Shown piece after piece: positions 35,221 through 43,733 of a DNA stretch of 64,000 nt. Under the pieces are notes generated by a model, which saw only the letters and a list, made by a program, of their open reading frames with translations, was not told the origin of the DNA and did not search any database. This stretch comes from Chelonobacter sp050613185 (GTDB lineage: Bacteria; Pseudomonadota; Gammaproteobacteria; Enterobacterales; Pasteurellaceae), in NCBI RefSeq assembly GCF_050613185.1, contig NZ_CP192511.1, positions 682,001 through 746,000 on the forward strand, given 5' to 3'. Positions within the stretch are counted from its first letter, which is position 1; every line of letters begins with the position of its first letter. Made by a program: the position numbers and the translations under genes.

Positions 35221-35916
35221 TTAGCGGTGGGTACAGTCGCCGTCTCGTTTTTGCCAACGCTGCAGCAGCAAAGTGCGGTCAGGTTGGTAATGTTCGTCGC
35301 ACAATTCGATAGCAATGATTCGGTCGGGGCGAAAATGGCGGAACTCTTGGCGCAGCTCACACCATGCGGCGACTAATTGCGCCTGCTCAAAAAAGCCGAT
35401 TGCAAACGGATAAATAATGCGCTGCGAATATTTTTGTTTTTCATTGCGATAAGTCAGTTTGACTTTCAGCTGGCGCTGAATAGCGTGGCGCAGTTTGATA
35501 AAAACATCGTCGAGAAAGGGGGGCGGATTGTTGCTGACCGCAATAAATAAGGCGTTGTTTTCCAGTTGTTGCGACAAATGCGGCGGCAACAGTGCCGAGA
35601 TTTTGCTTAAGCCGTTCTTCGCCGCTTGGCTTAATTCGCTGTCGGCGGAACGGTGCACCCAACGCATTCCCAGCACTAACGCCTCAATTTCGCTTTCCGT
35701 CAACATTAGCTTGGACAGTTCAAATTCCTTGCGTAACAGATAGCCGATTCCGGCCTCGCCCTCAATATCCGCCCCCTGCGCCCGCAAACTGTCAATATCA
35801 CGATAGAGTGTGCGCAGGCTGATATTCAGCTTTTCCGCCAAAACCGCGCCGGTGAGCGGGTATTTATGTCCGCGCAAAATCTGTAACAGGGTAAACAAAC
35901 GCTCGCTTTTCGACAT
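35221..35916 (-). CDS. YafY/DeoR-type WYL-domain regulator
   Basis: A 231-residue transcription factor. An N-terminal HTH_11 winged helix (SERLFTLLQILRGHKYPLTG then NISLRTLYRDIDSL) is followed by a linker and a WYL domain near residue 150 (YPFAIGFFEQAQLVAAWCELR), which is a ligand-sensing fold. It is tandem with and upstream of the GST gene, about 80 bp apart, and may regulate it. The ATG at 35916 is preferred over a GTG one codon upstream. Confidence 0.87.
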   Translation of the reverse strand: MSKSERLFTLLQILRGHKYPLTGAVLAEKLNISLRTLYRDIDSLRAQGADIEGEAGIGYLLRKEFELSKLMLTESEIEALVLGMRWVHRSADSELSQAAKNGLSKISALLPPHLSQQLENNALFIAVSNNPPPFLDDVFIKLRHAIQRQLKVKLTYRNEKQKYSQRIIYPFAIGFFEQAQLVAAWCELRQEFRHFRPDRIIAIELCDEHYQPDRTLLLQRWQKRDGDCTHR

Positions 35917-35999
35917 CACATTGCCTTATGCCAAATAGACAAAAGTGAGGTTAAACCGCACTTCAGGCTGATGACAAAGTCTCTTTCTCGAATCATTTC

Positions 36000-36138
36000 C
36001 CTCCCGCCGTATACGGAGGGAGGTGTCCGAAGGATGGAGGGAGGCATAAAGAATGTTAAAAATGAATATGTTGCATTTTCATATTCCCCTCCCCATTTTT
36101 CTTACGAAAAATGGTACTCCCTCCGCACGCGGAGGGAG
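36000..36138. repeat. Intergenic element of four successive hairpins
   Basis: Four dyads follow each other: 36000-36023 (near-perfect 24-bp palindrome, one mismatch pair), 36064-36086 (GAATATG/CATATTC), 36093-36114 (9-bp stem, CCATTTTTC/GAAAAATGG) and 36117-36138 (9-bp stem, CTCCCTCCG/CGGAGGGAG). The outer two share the core GGAGGGAG. No gene is seen in 35917-36199. It looks like a small non-coding repeat element. Confidence 0.6.
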
Positions 36139-36162
36139 AGAAGTCAGTTTGTCTGCAATCTC

Positions 36163-36183
36163 AAGTGCGGTTAAACCGCACTT
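36163..36183. other. Facing pair of uptake signals after potD
   Basis: AAGTGCGGTT and AACCGCACTT meet with a single A between them, forming a 10-bp stem 17 bp beyond the potD stop. No T-run follows on the minus strand, so termination is uncertain. Confidence 0.6.
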
Positions 36184-36199
36184 TGTCTAAATCAGATTC

Positions 36200-37246
36200 T
36201 TACTTCGCCACTTTCAGCTGCTGATAGTAGTTTTCGTAGATAATCGCTGCATCGCCGACATCATCTTGCCAGTAGCTTTTTTGCAGCACTTCCGCCGGTG
36301 GATACAGCGAGCTGTCGTTGACCATTTCCGCCGGTAGCAATTTCTGCGCTTCCAGATTCGGGGTCGGGTAGCCGATTTCCAAGGCTAACTCTTTCGCCAC
36401 TTCGGCGCTTAACAGGTAGTTAATCAACTTATGCGCGCCGTCCGGATTCTGTGCGGTGGCTGGAATCGCTAAGGTGTCCACCCATAATACCGGACCTTCT
36501 TTCGGCCATAGCAAATTGATCGGTGCGCCGTCTTTGCGGGCGATATAGGCTGAACCGTTCCACAGCATACCTAAATCCACTTCCCCGGCAACAAAGGCAT
36601 TCGCCGGATTGTCGGAACTGAACGCCAACACGTTAGGACGCAATTTCAATAACTCTTCATAGGCTTTTTTGATCACCTCCGGATCAGTGGTATTCGGATC
36701 TTCGCCCAGTTTCAACAACGCAAGGTTGAAGATTTCGCGCGCATCGTCTAACAGTTGTAATTTGTCTTTATATTCCGGATTCCACAAATCGCCCCATGAA
36801 GCGATTTTGGTTGAATCAATCACGTCGCTGTTGTACGCAATACCCGGCGCGCCTAAAATTTGCGGCAGCGAATATTCGTTGTTCGGATCGTACGGTTTAT
36901 TCAGCAAATTCGGATCAAGCTCTTTTAACACCGGCAATTTGCTGTGATCCAACGGCAACAACATGCCTTCTTTACGCATTTTAGACACAAAATAGTTTGA
37001 CGGCGCAATCACGTCATAGCCACCGTTTTTGCCCAAGGTTTTCAAACGGGCATACATGGTTTCGTTTGATTCCAAACTGGAAACAATCACTTTAATCCCG
37101 GTTTCTTTGGTGAAGTTATCCAATAATCCACTTGGCACGTATTCGGTCCAAGTGTAAAGATAAACCGTGTCGTTATCTGCTTTCGCTGCATTGCTGACAG
37201 CAAACAGCATGGTCGCGGCAGTAAAAAAAGCCGAAAGTTTTTTCAT
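36200..37246 (-). CDS. potD: Spermidine/putrescine-binding periplasmic protein PotD
   Basis: A 348-residue secreted substrate-binding protein. The signal peptide is about residues 1-23, ending NAAKA. The mature start DTVYLYTWTEYVPSGLLDNF and PSNYFVSKM match PotD. It delivers polyamines to the PotABC importer, but no potABC genes are adjacent, so it acts with a transporter encoded elsewhere. The ATG at 37246 gives the clean signal peptide; the frame extends 8 codons upstream. An ornithine decarboxylase gene lies at 54.9 kb. Confidence 0.94.
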   Translation of the reverse strand: MKKLSAFFTAATMLFAVSNAAKADNDTVYLYTWTEYVPSGLLDNFTKETGIKVIVSSLESNETMYARLKTLGKNGGYDVIAPSNYFVSKMRKEGMLLPLDHSKLPVLKELDPNLLNKPYDPNNEYSLPQILGAPGIAYNSDVIDSTKIASWGDLWNPEYKDKLQLLDDAREIFNLALLKLGEDPNTTDPEVIKKAYEELLKLRPNVLAFSSDNPANAFVAGEVDLGMLWNGSAYIARKDGAPINLLWPKEGPVLWVDTLAIPATAQNPDGAHKLINYLLSAEVAKELALEIGYPTPNLEAQKLLPAEMVNDSSLYPPAEVLQKSYWQDDVGDAAIIYENYYQQLKVAK

Positions 37247-37294
37247 TGCTTGAGTCCTTAAAATAAGCATGAGTTTTCAAGATAATATCAGCAC

Positions 37295-37951
37295 CTAGGC
37301 TGATGTTGCCTGTTCATGGTTTAGGCGGTAGGCAACCAAATCTTCAATTGTCACCACCGGATAGCCATGCTGTTGGGCAAAGGCGACGATTTCCGTTGCC
37401 CGTGCCATTGTACCGTCATCATTGGTAATCTCGCAAATCACACCGGCAGGTTGAAAACCGGCTAAGATTGCCAAATCTACCGAGGCTTCAGTATGTCCAC
37501 GCCGTGCCAACACGCCGTTCGCCTGTGATTTTAACGGAAAAATATGTCCGGGGCGATGCAAATCGCTCGCAACCGCACTTGGATTGATCGCGGCTTTAAC
37601 CGTGGTCACCCGATCCGCCGCGGAAACACCGGTCGAAACCCCTTGCGCCGCTTCAATCGTGACGGTGAAGGCGGTTTTATTCACGCTGGTATTTTCCGTT
37701 ACCATTGGCGGTAACTGCAAACGATCGCAAGTTTCTTGCGGAATACATAAGCAAACAATGCCACTGCCGTAACGGATTAGCTTCGCCATTTGTTCGGTGG
37801 TGATGGTTTCGGCGGGGAAAATCAGATCGCCTTCGTTTTCGCGATTTTCATCGTCTAAAACCAGAACGCCGTTGCCTTGCTTAAAGGCTTCGATTGCGGC
37901 AAGGACACGTTGTCGGCTGTCGCCGAATTGGGTGAGTAAAGACTGACTCAT
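37295..37951 (-). CDS. ribB: 3,4-dihydroxy-2-butanone 4-phosphate synthase RibB
   Basis: A 218-residue monofunctional enzyme that converts ribulose 5-phosphate to the four-carbon precursor of riboflavin. The signature DDENRENEGDLIFPAE is near residue 33, and the catalytic RRGHTEASVDLA near 149. AAGGA lies 6 nt before the ATG. It is a single-gene unit behind an FMN riboswitch, so flavin level controls expression. The Na+-NQR complex is a heavy flavin user. Confidence 0.97.
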   Translation of the reverse strand: MSQSLLTQFGDSRQRVLAAIEAFKQGNGVLVLDDENRENEGDLIFPAETITTEQMAKLIRYGSGIVCLCIPQETCDRLQLPPMVTENTSVNKTAFTVTIEAAQGVSTGVSAADRVTTVKAAINPSAVASDLHRPGHIFPLKSQANGVLARRGHTEASVDLAILAGFQPAGVICEITNDDGTMARATEIVAFAQQHGYPVVTIEDLVAYRLNHEQATSA

Positions 37952-38070
37952 GGTAAATTCCTTTTTAAATAAATAAGGTAAATGAATACGCTACCAGAAT
38001 CAGGGCGAAATAGAGGCATTGTGCCGCTCCACACCAACATACAGCAGATCAAAGTGCGGTTTATCACAAT

Positions 38071-38098
38071 AAAAAGCGGAGTTTCCCGGAACGGGAAA
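38071..38098 (-). terminator. Possible riboswitch expression-platform hairpin
   Basis: Directly after the FMN aptamer, on the minus strand, TTTCCCG pairs with CGGGAAA (plus 38082-38098); five T residues lie at 38071-38075, six bases beyond. It may be the attenuator, though the stem-to-T spacing is not ideal. Confidence 0.4.
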
Positions 38099-38104
38099 GC
38101 CCTT

Positions 38105-38257
38105 ATTCTCTACCATCCAGACTGTGACTGTCGGCTTCGGATTTGCACCGAATCTGCTAGACCCTGCCGTAGCAGGCGCTCGTGGGCTTAAGTGCGGTTG
38201 TCGTGTAAACAATCGCGCCCTTACCACCGGTGGGGAATTGCACCCCGCCCTGAGAAT
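38105..38257 (-). ncRNA. FMN riboswitch (RFN element) of ribB
   Basis: Read on the minus strand, the aptamer opens with ATTCTCAGGGCGGGG, then TGCAATTCCCCACCGG, later AGCCCACGAGCG and ends in GGATGGTAGAGAAT. These are the invariant RFN segments, and the ATTCTC/GAGAAT ends close stem P1. FMN binding would reduce ribB expression. An uptake signal occupies the variable arm at 38190-38198. Confidence 0.95.
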
Positions 38258-38266
38258 TGCCCGCTT

Positions 38267-38272
38267 ATTATA
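38267..38272 (-). promoter_or_regulatory. -10 element of the ribB promoter
   Basis: A perfect TATAAT on the minus strand lies 10 bp before the riboswitch P1 stem. No good -35 is seen 17 bp upstream. Confidence 0.55.
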
Positions 38273-38401
38273 ACGAAAAAAAATGCTGTGCCTACTGTTT
38301 ATCAAAAGCAATCGAGAAAAAAACGGCTGACATAAAAAAGTTCCCTTTAATCAGTCCATTTCGTACAATAGGGAAATATTCATTATTCAGGAACCAAGAC
38401 C

Positions 38402-38683
38402 ATGCTGAACCCGAAAAAACTAGAGCAATTCGCACAACAAATTCATGATGCGCTACCGCAAGGCGTTAAAAATTTTGGTGAAGATATGGAAGCCAAAGTG
38501 AAGCAGGTGATTCAGGCGCAATTAGCTAAATTGGATGTGGTGACACAAGAAGATTTTGAGGTGCAAACCCAAGTGTTAATCCGCACCCGTGAGAAACTGA
38601 CCGCACTTGAACAACGTTTAGACGAGTTAGAAAGTAAGTTAGCGCTTACCGAAACCAGTCCGCCCGCAGAAAATGCCGAATAA
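38402..38683 (+). CDS. ubiK: Ubiquinone biosynthesis accessory factor UbiK
   Basis: A 93-residue YqiC/BMFP protein. The conserved amphipathic helix (FAQQIHDALPQGVKNFGED) is followed by the coiled-coil half EDFEVQTQVLIRTREKLTALEQRLDELE. In E. coli UbiK binds UbiJ and supports aerobic ubiquinone synthesis. AGGA precedes the ATG. It is 21 bp upstream of nadR. Confidence 0.93.
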   Translation: MLNPKKLEQFAQQIHDALPQGVKNFGEDMEAKVKQVIQAQLAKLDVVTQEDFEVQTQVLIRTREKLTALEQRLDELESKLALTETSPPAENAE

Positions 38684-38704
38684 TCCATAATTAGAGAACA
38701 GCTT

Positions 38705-39970
38705 ATGTCTTTTGCTTATCTGCAACAAAAACGCAAACAACTCAACCTGAAAGTCGCCGAGGTGTGCGAGCAAGCCGGGGTGACTCGCGCCTATTTTAAC
38801 CAATTGGTCAGCGGCAAAATTAAAAATCCGAGTGCGATTAAACTGCAAGCCTTGCATAAAGTGTTGAACATCACCGAAGTCGAAGATAAAAAAATCGGCG
38901 TGATTTTCGGTAAGTTCTATCCGGTGCATACCGGGCATATCAACATGATTTATGAAGCGTTTAGTAAGGTCGATGAAATTCATGTGGTGGTATGCAGCGA
39001 AAGTGAGCGCGATCTGAAGCTGTTTTACGACAGCAAAATGAAAAAAATGCCGACCCCGCAAGATCGTTTGCGTTGGATGCAGCAGATTTTCAAATATCAG
39101 CAAAAGCATATTTTTATCCATCATTTGGTTGAGGACGGCTTGCCGAGTTATCCCAACGGCTGGGAAGCATGGGCTGGACGGGTTAAGCAGTTGTTTGACC
39201 AGAAAAACGTTGCACCAACCATTGTGTTCAGCAGCGAACCGCAAGACCAAGAGCCGTATGAGAAATATTTAGGCTTGCAGGTCAATCTGGTTGATCCGGA
39301 GCGGAAATTTTTCAATGTTTCGGCAACCAAAATCCGCAACCATCCCTTCCATTACTGGAAATTTATTCCGAAAGAGGTGCGGCCGTTTTTCGCCAAAACC
39401 ATTGCCATTTTAGGCGGCGAAAGCAGCGGTAAAAGTGTATTGGTGAATAAACTGGCGACGGTATTTAACACCACCTCAGCCTGGGAATACGGGCGTGAAT
39501 ATGTGTTTGAGCAGCTCGGCGGCGATGAACAGGCAATGCAATTTTCCGACTATCCGTTAATGGCAATCGGGCATTTACGCTATGTTGATTATGCGGTGCG
39601 TCATGCGCACAAAGTCGCGATTATCGATACCGATTTCATCACTACGCAGGCATTTTGTATCCAATATGAAGGCAAAGCGCACCCGTTTTTAGATTCGATG
39701 ATTAAGGAATATCCGTTTGATATTACCATTTTATTATCGAACAACACCAAATGGGTGGACGACGGCTTGCGCAGTTTGGGCGATCAAAAATCGCGCCAAA
39801 AATTCCAAGATCTGCTCAAACGCTTGTTGGATAAATATAAAGTGCCGTATATTGAAATTGAATCGCCAAGCTATTTAGAGCGCTACGATATGGCGAAAGA
39901 GATTGTCGAAAAAGTGTTGAATGAGGAAGATTTGCCGACGCTGCAAAATGATAACGGACGGGAGCTGTAA
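38705..39970 (+). CDS. nadR: NadR: NMN adenylyltransferase and nicotinamide riboside kinase with HTH domain
   Basis: A 421-residue protein that phosphorylates nicotinamide riboside and adenylates NMN to NAD. This is the salvage route that V-factor-dependent Pasteurellaceae rely on. Residues 1-60 form a helix-turn-helix similar to the E. coli NadR repressor domain (EQAGVTRAYFNQLVSGKIKNPSA). The adenylyltransferase motif GKFYPVHTGH is at 69-78, and the kinase P-loop GGESSGKS at 237-244. The H. influenzae protein has a different N terminus as I recall it. Second gene of ubiK-nadR-phosphoesterase. Confidence 0.96.
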   Translation: MSFAYLQQKRKQLNLKVAEVCEQAGVTRAYFNQLVSGKIKNPSAIKLQALHKVLNITEVEDKKIGVIFGKFYPVHTGHINMIYEAFSKVDEIHVVVCSESERDLKLFYDSKMKKMPTPQDRLRWMQQIFKYQQKHIFIHHLVEDGLPSYPNGWEAWAGRVKQLFDQKNVAPTIVFSSEPQDQEPYEKYLGLQVNLVDPERKFFNVSATKIRNHPFHYWKFIPKEVRPFFAKTIAILGGESSGKSVLVNKLATVFNTTSAWEYGREYVFEQLGGDEQAMQFSDYPLMAIGHLRYVDYAVRHAHKVAIIDTDFITTQAFCIQYEGKAHPFLDSMIKEYPFDITILLSNNTKWVDDGLRSLGDQKSRQKFQDLLKRLLDKYKVPYIEIESPSYLERYDMAKEIVEKVLNEEDLPTLQNDNGREL

Positions 39971-39972
39971 CC

Positions 39973-40659
39973 ATGTTGTTATTCGCCGGGGATCCGCACG
40001 GCAGTTTTGAACATCTTTTCCCTTTTTTGCAGCAACAAGAGCAGGACGTTGCCCTCGTGATTTTAGGCGATCTGCAATTAAGCGACGGTGCTGTCTTAGA
40101 ACGGCTATCGGAGCATTGCGATTTATGGTTTATCCACGGCAATCACGACAGTAAAACCGTTGCCGCATTTCAAGCCTTATGGGGAACCACGTGGAAAGAA
40201 CGCAATTTGCACGGGCGGGTAGTCGAAATTCAAGGACAAAAAATTGCCGGTTTAGGCGGCGTATTCCGCGGGCAGATCTGGATGCCGCCGAATAAACCGC
40301 TGTTCTTCGATCCGATCCATTTTTGCCAATATTGCCCATCGGATAAAATTTGGCAGGGCGGCTTACCGTTGCGCCACCGCACGTCGATTTTTTTATCGGA
40401 TATTGAGCAGTTGGAGCAACAACAAGCGGATATTCTAATTTGCCATGAAGCCCCTAAACCACATCCGTCGGGTTTTCAAGTGCTTAATGCGCTAGCCGAA
40501 AAAATGGGGGTTAAAAAAATTTTTCACGGACACCACCATGAAAACTTTGACTATACCGCACTTGCTCATAAAACGAGTTATCAAGTTGTCAATGTGGGTT
40601 TCCGCAGCCTTGCTACGCTGGATGGAGAATACTTATTGCAAGGCGTTGATGATCGCTAA
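39973..40659 (+). CDS. Calcineurin-like metallophosphoesterase
   Basis: A 228-residue metallophosphoesterase with motifs in order: GDPHGS (6-11), ILGDLQ, GNHDSKT, ICHEAP and GHHHEN. The usual D-H motif GDxHG is read here as GDPHGS. The substrate is unknown. The start lies 2 bp after the nadR stop, so it is coupled and may concern nucleotide or NAD turnover, which is an inference. Confidence 0.87.
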   Translation: MLLFAGDPHGSFEHLFPFLQQQEQDVALVILGDLQLSDGAVLERLSEHCDLWFIHGNHDSKTVAAFQALWGTTWKERNLHGRVVEIQGQKIAGLGGVFRGQIWMPPNKPLFFDPIHFCQYCPSDKIWQGGLPLRHRTSIFLSDIEQLEQQQADILICHEAPKPHPSGFQVLNALAEKMGVKKIFHGHHHENFDYTALAHKTSYQVVNVGFRSLATLDGEYLLQGVDDR

Positions 40660-40690
40660 CCTTCATTTCGGTTTCATATAGGCAGAAAAC

Positions 40691-40727
40691 AAAAAAGCTC
40701 ACCAATCGGTGAGCTTTTTATTTTTTA
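40691..40727. terminator. Bidirectional terminator between the phosphoesterase and rplQ
   Basis: AAAAAGCTCACC (40692-40703) pairs with GGTGAGCTTTTT (40708-40719) with a 4-nt loop. T-runs follow in both directions, as needed for two converging units. Confidence 0.9.
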
Positions 40728-40733
40728 TAATGA

Positions 40734-41123
40734 TTATTCCGCAGCGGCTTCTTCAGTCGCTACTTCCGGACGATCAACCAACTCAATGTAAGCCATTGGC
40801 GCGTTGTCGCCTGCACGGAAACCACATTTCAAAATGCGGGTGTAACCACCGGCACGTTGAGCAAAACGTGGACCTAATTCATTAAATAATTTCGCAACGA
40901 TTTCGTTGTCGCGAGTACGAGCAAAAGCTAAACGGCGGTTTGCAACGCTGTCTGCTTTAGCTAAAGTAATTAACGGTTCAACTACACGACGTAATTCTTT
41001 CGCTTTAGGCAAAGTCGTCTTGATGATTTCATGACGAACTAAAGAACCTGCCATATTACGGAACATCGCTTGGCGATGGCTGCTATTACGGTTTAGTTGA
41101 CGACCACTCTTGCGATGGCGCAT
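40734..41123 (-). CDS. rplQ: 50S ribosomal protein L17
   Basis: A 129-residue L17, last gene of the alpha operon. The N terminus MRHRKSGRQLNRNSSHRQAMFRNM is diagnostic. The C terminus is a short acidic/Ala tail (EEAAAE). L17 lies near the peptide exit tunnel. It is followed at once by a strong terminator. Confidence 0.98.
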   Translation of the reverse strand: MRHRKSGRQLNRNSSHRQAMFRNMAGSLVRHEIIKTTLPKAKELRRVVEPLITLAKADSVANRRLAFARTRDNEIVAKLFNELGPRFAQRAGGYTRILKCGFRAGDNAPMAYIELVDRPEVATEEAAAE

Positions 41124-41163
41124 GACCTTATCCTTCTCAGAAAAATCTTAATCCATACCGAAA

Positions 41164-42153
41164 TTAGTCTTCAGCAATACTTGCCGGAGGCCAATTTTCA
41201 AGGCGCATACCCAGTGATAGTCCGCGTGAAGCCAACACGTCCTTAATTTCAGTAAGTGATTTCTTACCAAGATTAGGGGTTTTCAACAGCTCCACTTCAG
41301 TGCGTTGGACTAAATCACCGATATAGTGAATTGTTTCTGCTTTCAAACAGTTAGCAGAACGAACTGTCAACTCTAAATCGTCCACCGGACGCAGAAGAAT
41401 CGGATCGAACTCCGGTTTTTCTTCTTTAATTTCAGGTTGACGAATATCACGCAAATCAACGAATGCATCAAGTTGCTCTGCTAGAATTGTCGCTGCACGA
41501 CGAATCGCTTCTTCCGGATCGATAGTGCCGTTGGTTTCCATTTCGATAACCAATTTATCCAAATCGGTACGCTGTTCAACACGGGCAGCTTCAACATTAT
41601 AAGAAATGCGATCTACCGGGCTGTAACAAGCGTCAACCAATAGGCGACCAATCGGACGATCTTCGTCTTGAACATGTTTGCGCGCAGAGGCAGGCACATA
41701 GCCGCGACCACGCTGCACGCGAATGCGCATATTAATTGATGCATTGGCATCAGTCAAATGACAAATCACATGTTCCGGATTAACAATCTCAACATCTCCA
41801 TCATGGGTGATATCGCCAGCAACAACAGGTCCGATTCCAGATTTGCTCAGCGTCAGGAACACATCGTCCTTATTCTGTACTTTAACCGCTAGACCTTTTA
41901 AGTTCAGAAGCACTTCTAGAATATCTTCTTGAACGCCTTCTTTACTGCTGTACTCATGTAACACACCGTCGATTTCCACTTCAGTTACGCCGCAACCCGG
42001 CATAGATGACAACAGAATACGACGTAACGCATTACCTAATGTGTGGCCGAAACCACGTTCTAACGGTTCTAAGGTCACTTTAGCGTGCGTCGGGCTTAAT
42101 TGCTCGATATCGACTAAATGTGGCTTTAAAAATTCTGTCACAGAACCCTGCAT
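41164..42153 (-). CDS. rpoA: RNA polymerase alpha subunit
   Basis: A 329-residue alpha subunit: the N-terminal assembly domain (about 1-235, with LGNALRRILLSSMPG) and the C-terminal domain (about 249-329) that contacts UP elements and activators (LLRPVDDLELTVRSANCLKAE, then LGKKSLTEIK). Same length as E. coli. It is downstream of rpsD and upstream of rplQ. Confidence 0.98.
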   Translation of the reverse strand: MQGSVTEFLKPHLVDIEQLSPTHAKVTLEPLERGFGHTLGNALRRILLSSMPGCGVTEVEIDGVLHEYSSKEGVQEDILEVLLNLKGLAVKVQNKDDVFLTLSKSGIGPVVAGDITHDGDVEIVNPEHVICHLTDANASINMRIRVQRGRGYVPASARKHVQDEDRPIGRLLVDACYSPVDRISYNVEAARVEQRTDLDKLVIEMETNGTIDPEEAIRRAATILAEQLDAFVDLRDIRQPEIKEEKPEFDPILLRPVDDLELTVRSANCLKAETIHYIGDLVQRTEVELLKTPNLGKKSLTEIKDVLASRGLSLGMRLENWPPASIAED

Positions 42154-42181
42154 TTTATCCTCTCTTTGCTTCTAAGCTCTA

Positions 42182-42802
42182 TTATTTAGAATAAAGCTCA
42201 ACGATCAGATGTTCGTTAATGTCTGCTGATAAATCAGAACGTTCAGGAATACGTTTGAATACGCCTTCCATTTTAGCAGCATCAACTTCCAACCATGTTG
42301 GTTTTTCTCTTTGCTCTGCTAATTCTAATGATGCTTTAATACGTGCTTGTTTTTTCGATTTTTCACGAATAGCAACGACATCTTCAACAGAAACTTGGAA
42401 CGATGGAATATTAACCACACGACCATTCACAACAACTGCTTTGTGACTCACTAATTGGCGAGCTTCAGCACGCGTTGCCGCAAATCCCATACGGTAAACA
42501 ACGTTATCCAAACGACCTTCCAATAATACCAACAAGTTTTCACCGGTATTACCTTTTAAGCGGTTAGCTTCTTTGTAGTAATTACGGAATTGACGCTCTA
42601 AGATACCGTACATACGGCGAACCTTTTGCTTCTCACGTAATTGACTACCGTAATCGGATAAACGCGCTTTACGAGCACCGTGTTGACCAGGTGCGGTATC
42701 TAATTTACATTTTGATTCAATCGCGCGGACACCGGACTTAAGGAATAAGTCAGTACCTTCACGACGGCTTAGCTTGAGTTTAGGACCCAAATATCTTGCC
42801 AT
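42182..42802 (-). CDS. rpsD: 30S ribosomal protein S4
   Basis: A 206-residue primary 16S-binding protein with an S4 RNA-binding fold (RLDNVVYRMGFAATRAEARQLVSHKAV). It also represses its own operon by binding the leader upstream of rpsM, which is recognisable here at 43594-43673. Confidence 0.98.
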   Translation of the reverse strand: MARYLGPKLKLSRREGTDLFLKSGVRAIESKCKLDTAPGQHGARKARLSDYGSQLREKQKVRRMYGILERQFRNYYKEANRLKGNTGENLLVLLEGRLDNVVYRMGFAATRAEARQLVSHKAVVVNGRVVNIPSFQVSVEDVVAIREKSKKQARIKASLELAEQREKPTWLEVDAAKMEGVFKRIPERSDLSADINEHLIVELYSK

Positions 42803-42831
42803 TTTCTTTCTCCAACTATCCTATAACGCCA

Positions 42832-43221
42832 TTAAACACGACGTTTTTTCGGTGGACGACAACCGTTATGTGGAATCGGAGTCACATCAGTAATGTTGGT
42901 GATACGGAAACCCGCAGCATTCAACGCACGAATTGTTGATTCACGACCAGGGCCCGGGCCCTTAACCATAACTTCCAAATTTTTCAAACCGAATTCTTTT
43001 ACGATCTCGGCGCAACGCTCAGCAGCAACCTGTGCAGCGAACGGGGTAGATTTACGCGAACCACGGAAACCTGAACCACCTGCTGTAGCCCATGCTAAAG
43101 CATTACCTTGACGGTCTGTAATGGTAACGATTGTGTTATTGAAAGATGCATGGATATGTGCCACGCCATCTACGACTTGTTTTTTTACACGCTTACGTGC
43201 ACGAACTGGTGTTTTAGCCAT
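42832..43221 (-). CDS. rpsK: 30S ribosomal protein S11
   Basis: A 129-residue platform protein: NNTIVTITDRQGNALAWATAGG and the C-terminal HNGCRPPKKRRV are diagnostic. The ATG at 43221 (MAKTPVRARKR) has GGGGT at suitable distance; another in-frame ATG two codons upstream is too close to it. Confidence 0.97.
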   Translation of the reverse strand: MAKTPVRARKRVKKQVVDGVAHIHASFNNTIVTITDRQGNALAWATAGGSGFRGSRKSTPFAAQVAAERCAEIVKEFGLKNLEVMVKGPGPGRESTIRALNAAGFRITNITDVTPIPHNGCRPPKKRRV

Positions 43222-43236
43222 TATCATTTACCCCGA

Positions 43237-43593
43237 TTATTTCTTGATCGGCTTACGAGGACCCTTACGGGTACGCGCATTTGTTTTAGTACGTTGACCA
43301 TGTACTGGCAAACTACGACGATGACGTAAACCACGGTAACATCCTAAGTCTAACAGACGTTTGATGTTCAAAGTTACTTCACGACGCAAATCACCTTCAA
43401 CGGTAAATTTACCAACTTCGTCACGCAGAATATCGATCTGCTCTTCAGACAATTCTCTGATCTTTACATCTTCGGCAATACCGGCAGAAGCACAGATGGC
43501 TTTTGAACGGGTTTTACCGATTCCGTAGATTGCAGTTAACGCAATTACAGCATGTTTGTGATCAGGAATGTTAATGCCTGCAATACGGGCCAC
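43237..43593 (-). CDS. rpsM: 30S ribosomal protein S13
   Basis: A 118-residue head protein that contacts the P-site tRNA and 50S (MARIAGINIPDHKHAVIALT, C-terminal RTKTNARTRKGPRKPIKK). The start codon is GTG with GGAG upstream, identical in layout to E. coli. First gene of the alpha operon and the S4-controlled one. Confidence 0.98.
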   Translation of the reverse strand: MARIAGINIPDHKHAVIALTAIYGIGKTRSKAICASAGIAEDVKIRELSEEQIDILRDEVGKFTVEGDLRREVTLNIKRLLDLGCYRGLRHRRSLPVHGQRTKTNARTRKGPRKPIKK

Positions 43594-43673
43594 TATGCAC
43601 TCCTATTTATTTAAAGTTAATTGATATACTGATCTTGAAAAGCCCGTTTCAGGATACTCAAACAGTATATCAA
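43594..43673 (-). promoter_or_regulatory. Alpha-operon leader, S4-binding pseudoknot
   Basis: On the minus strand a long stem (TTGATATACTG with CAGTATATCAA, plus 43663-43673 and 43621-43631) encloses GAGTATCCTGAAACGGGC, which is nearly the same as the E. coli alpha leader. It runs into the rpsM Shine-Dalgarno and GTG. S4 binding there traps the ribosome in E. coli, so the same feedback is expected. Confidence 0.85.
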
Positions 43674-43733
43674 GGACGAAATGAGCTGAGCAGTATAACT
43701 GCCCAGCTTATTCTTTGCAAGGAAAATTAGAGA

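Noticed and set aside
43683..43709. A strong stem (AGCTGGGCAGT/ACTGCTCAGCT) between rpmJ and the alpha leader as a terminator
   Set aside because: No T-run follows on the minus strand, and in E. coli transcription continues from spc into alpha.
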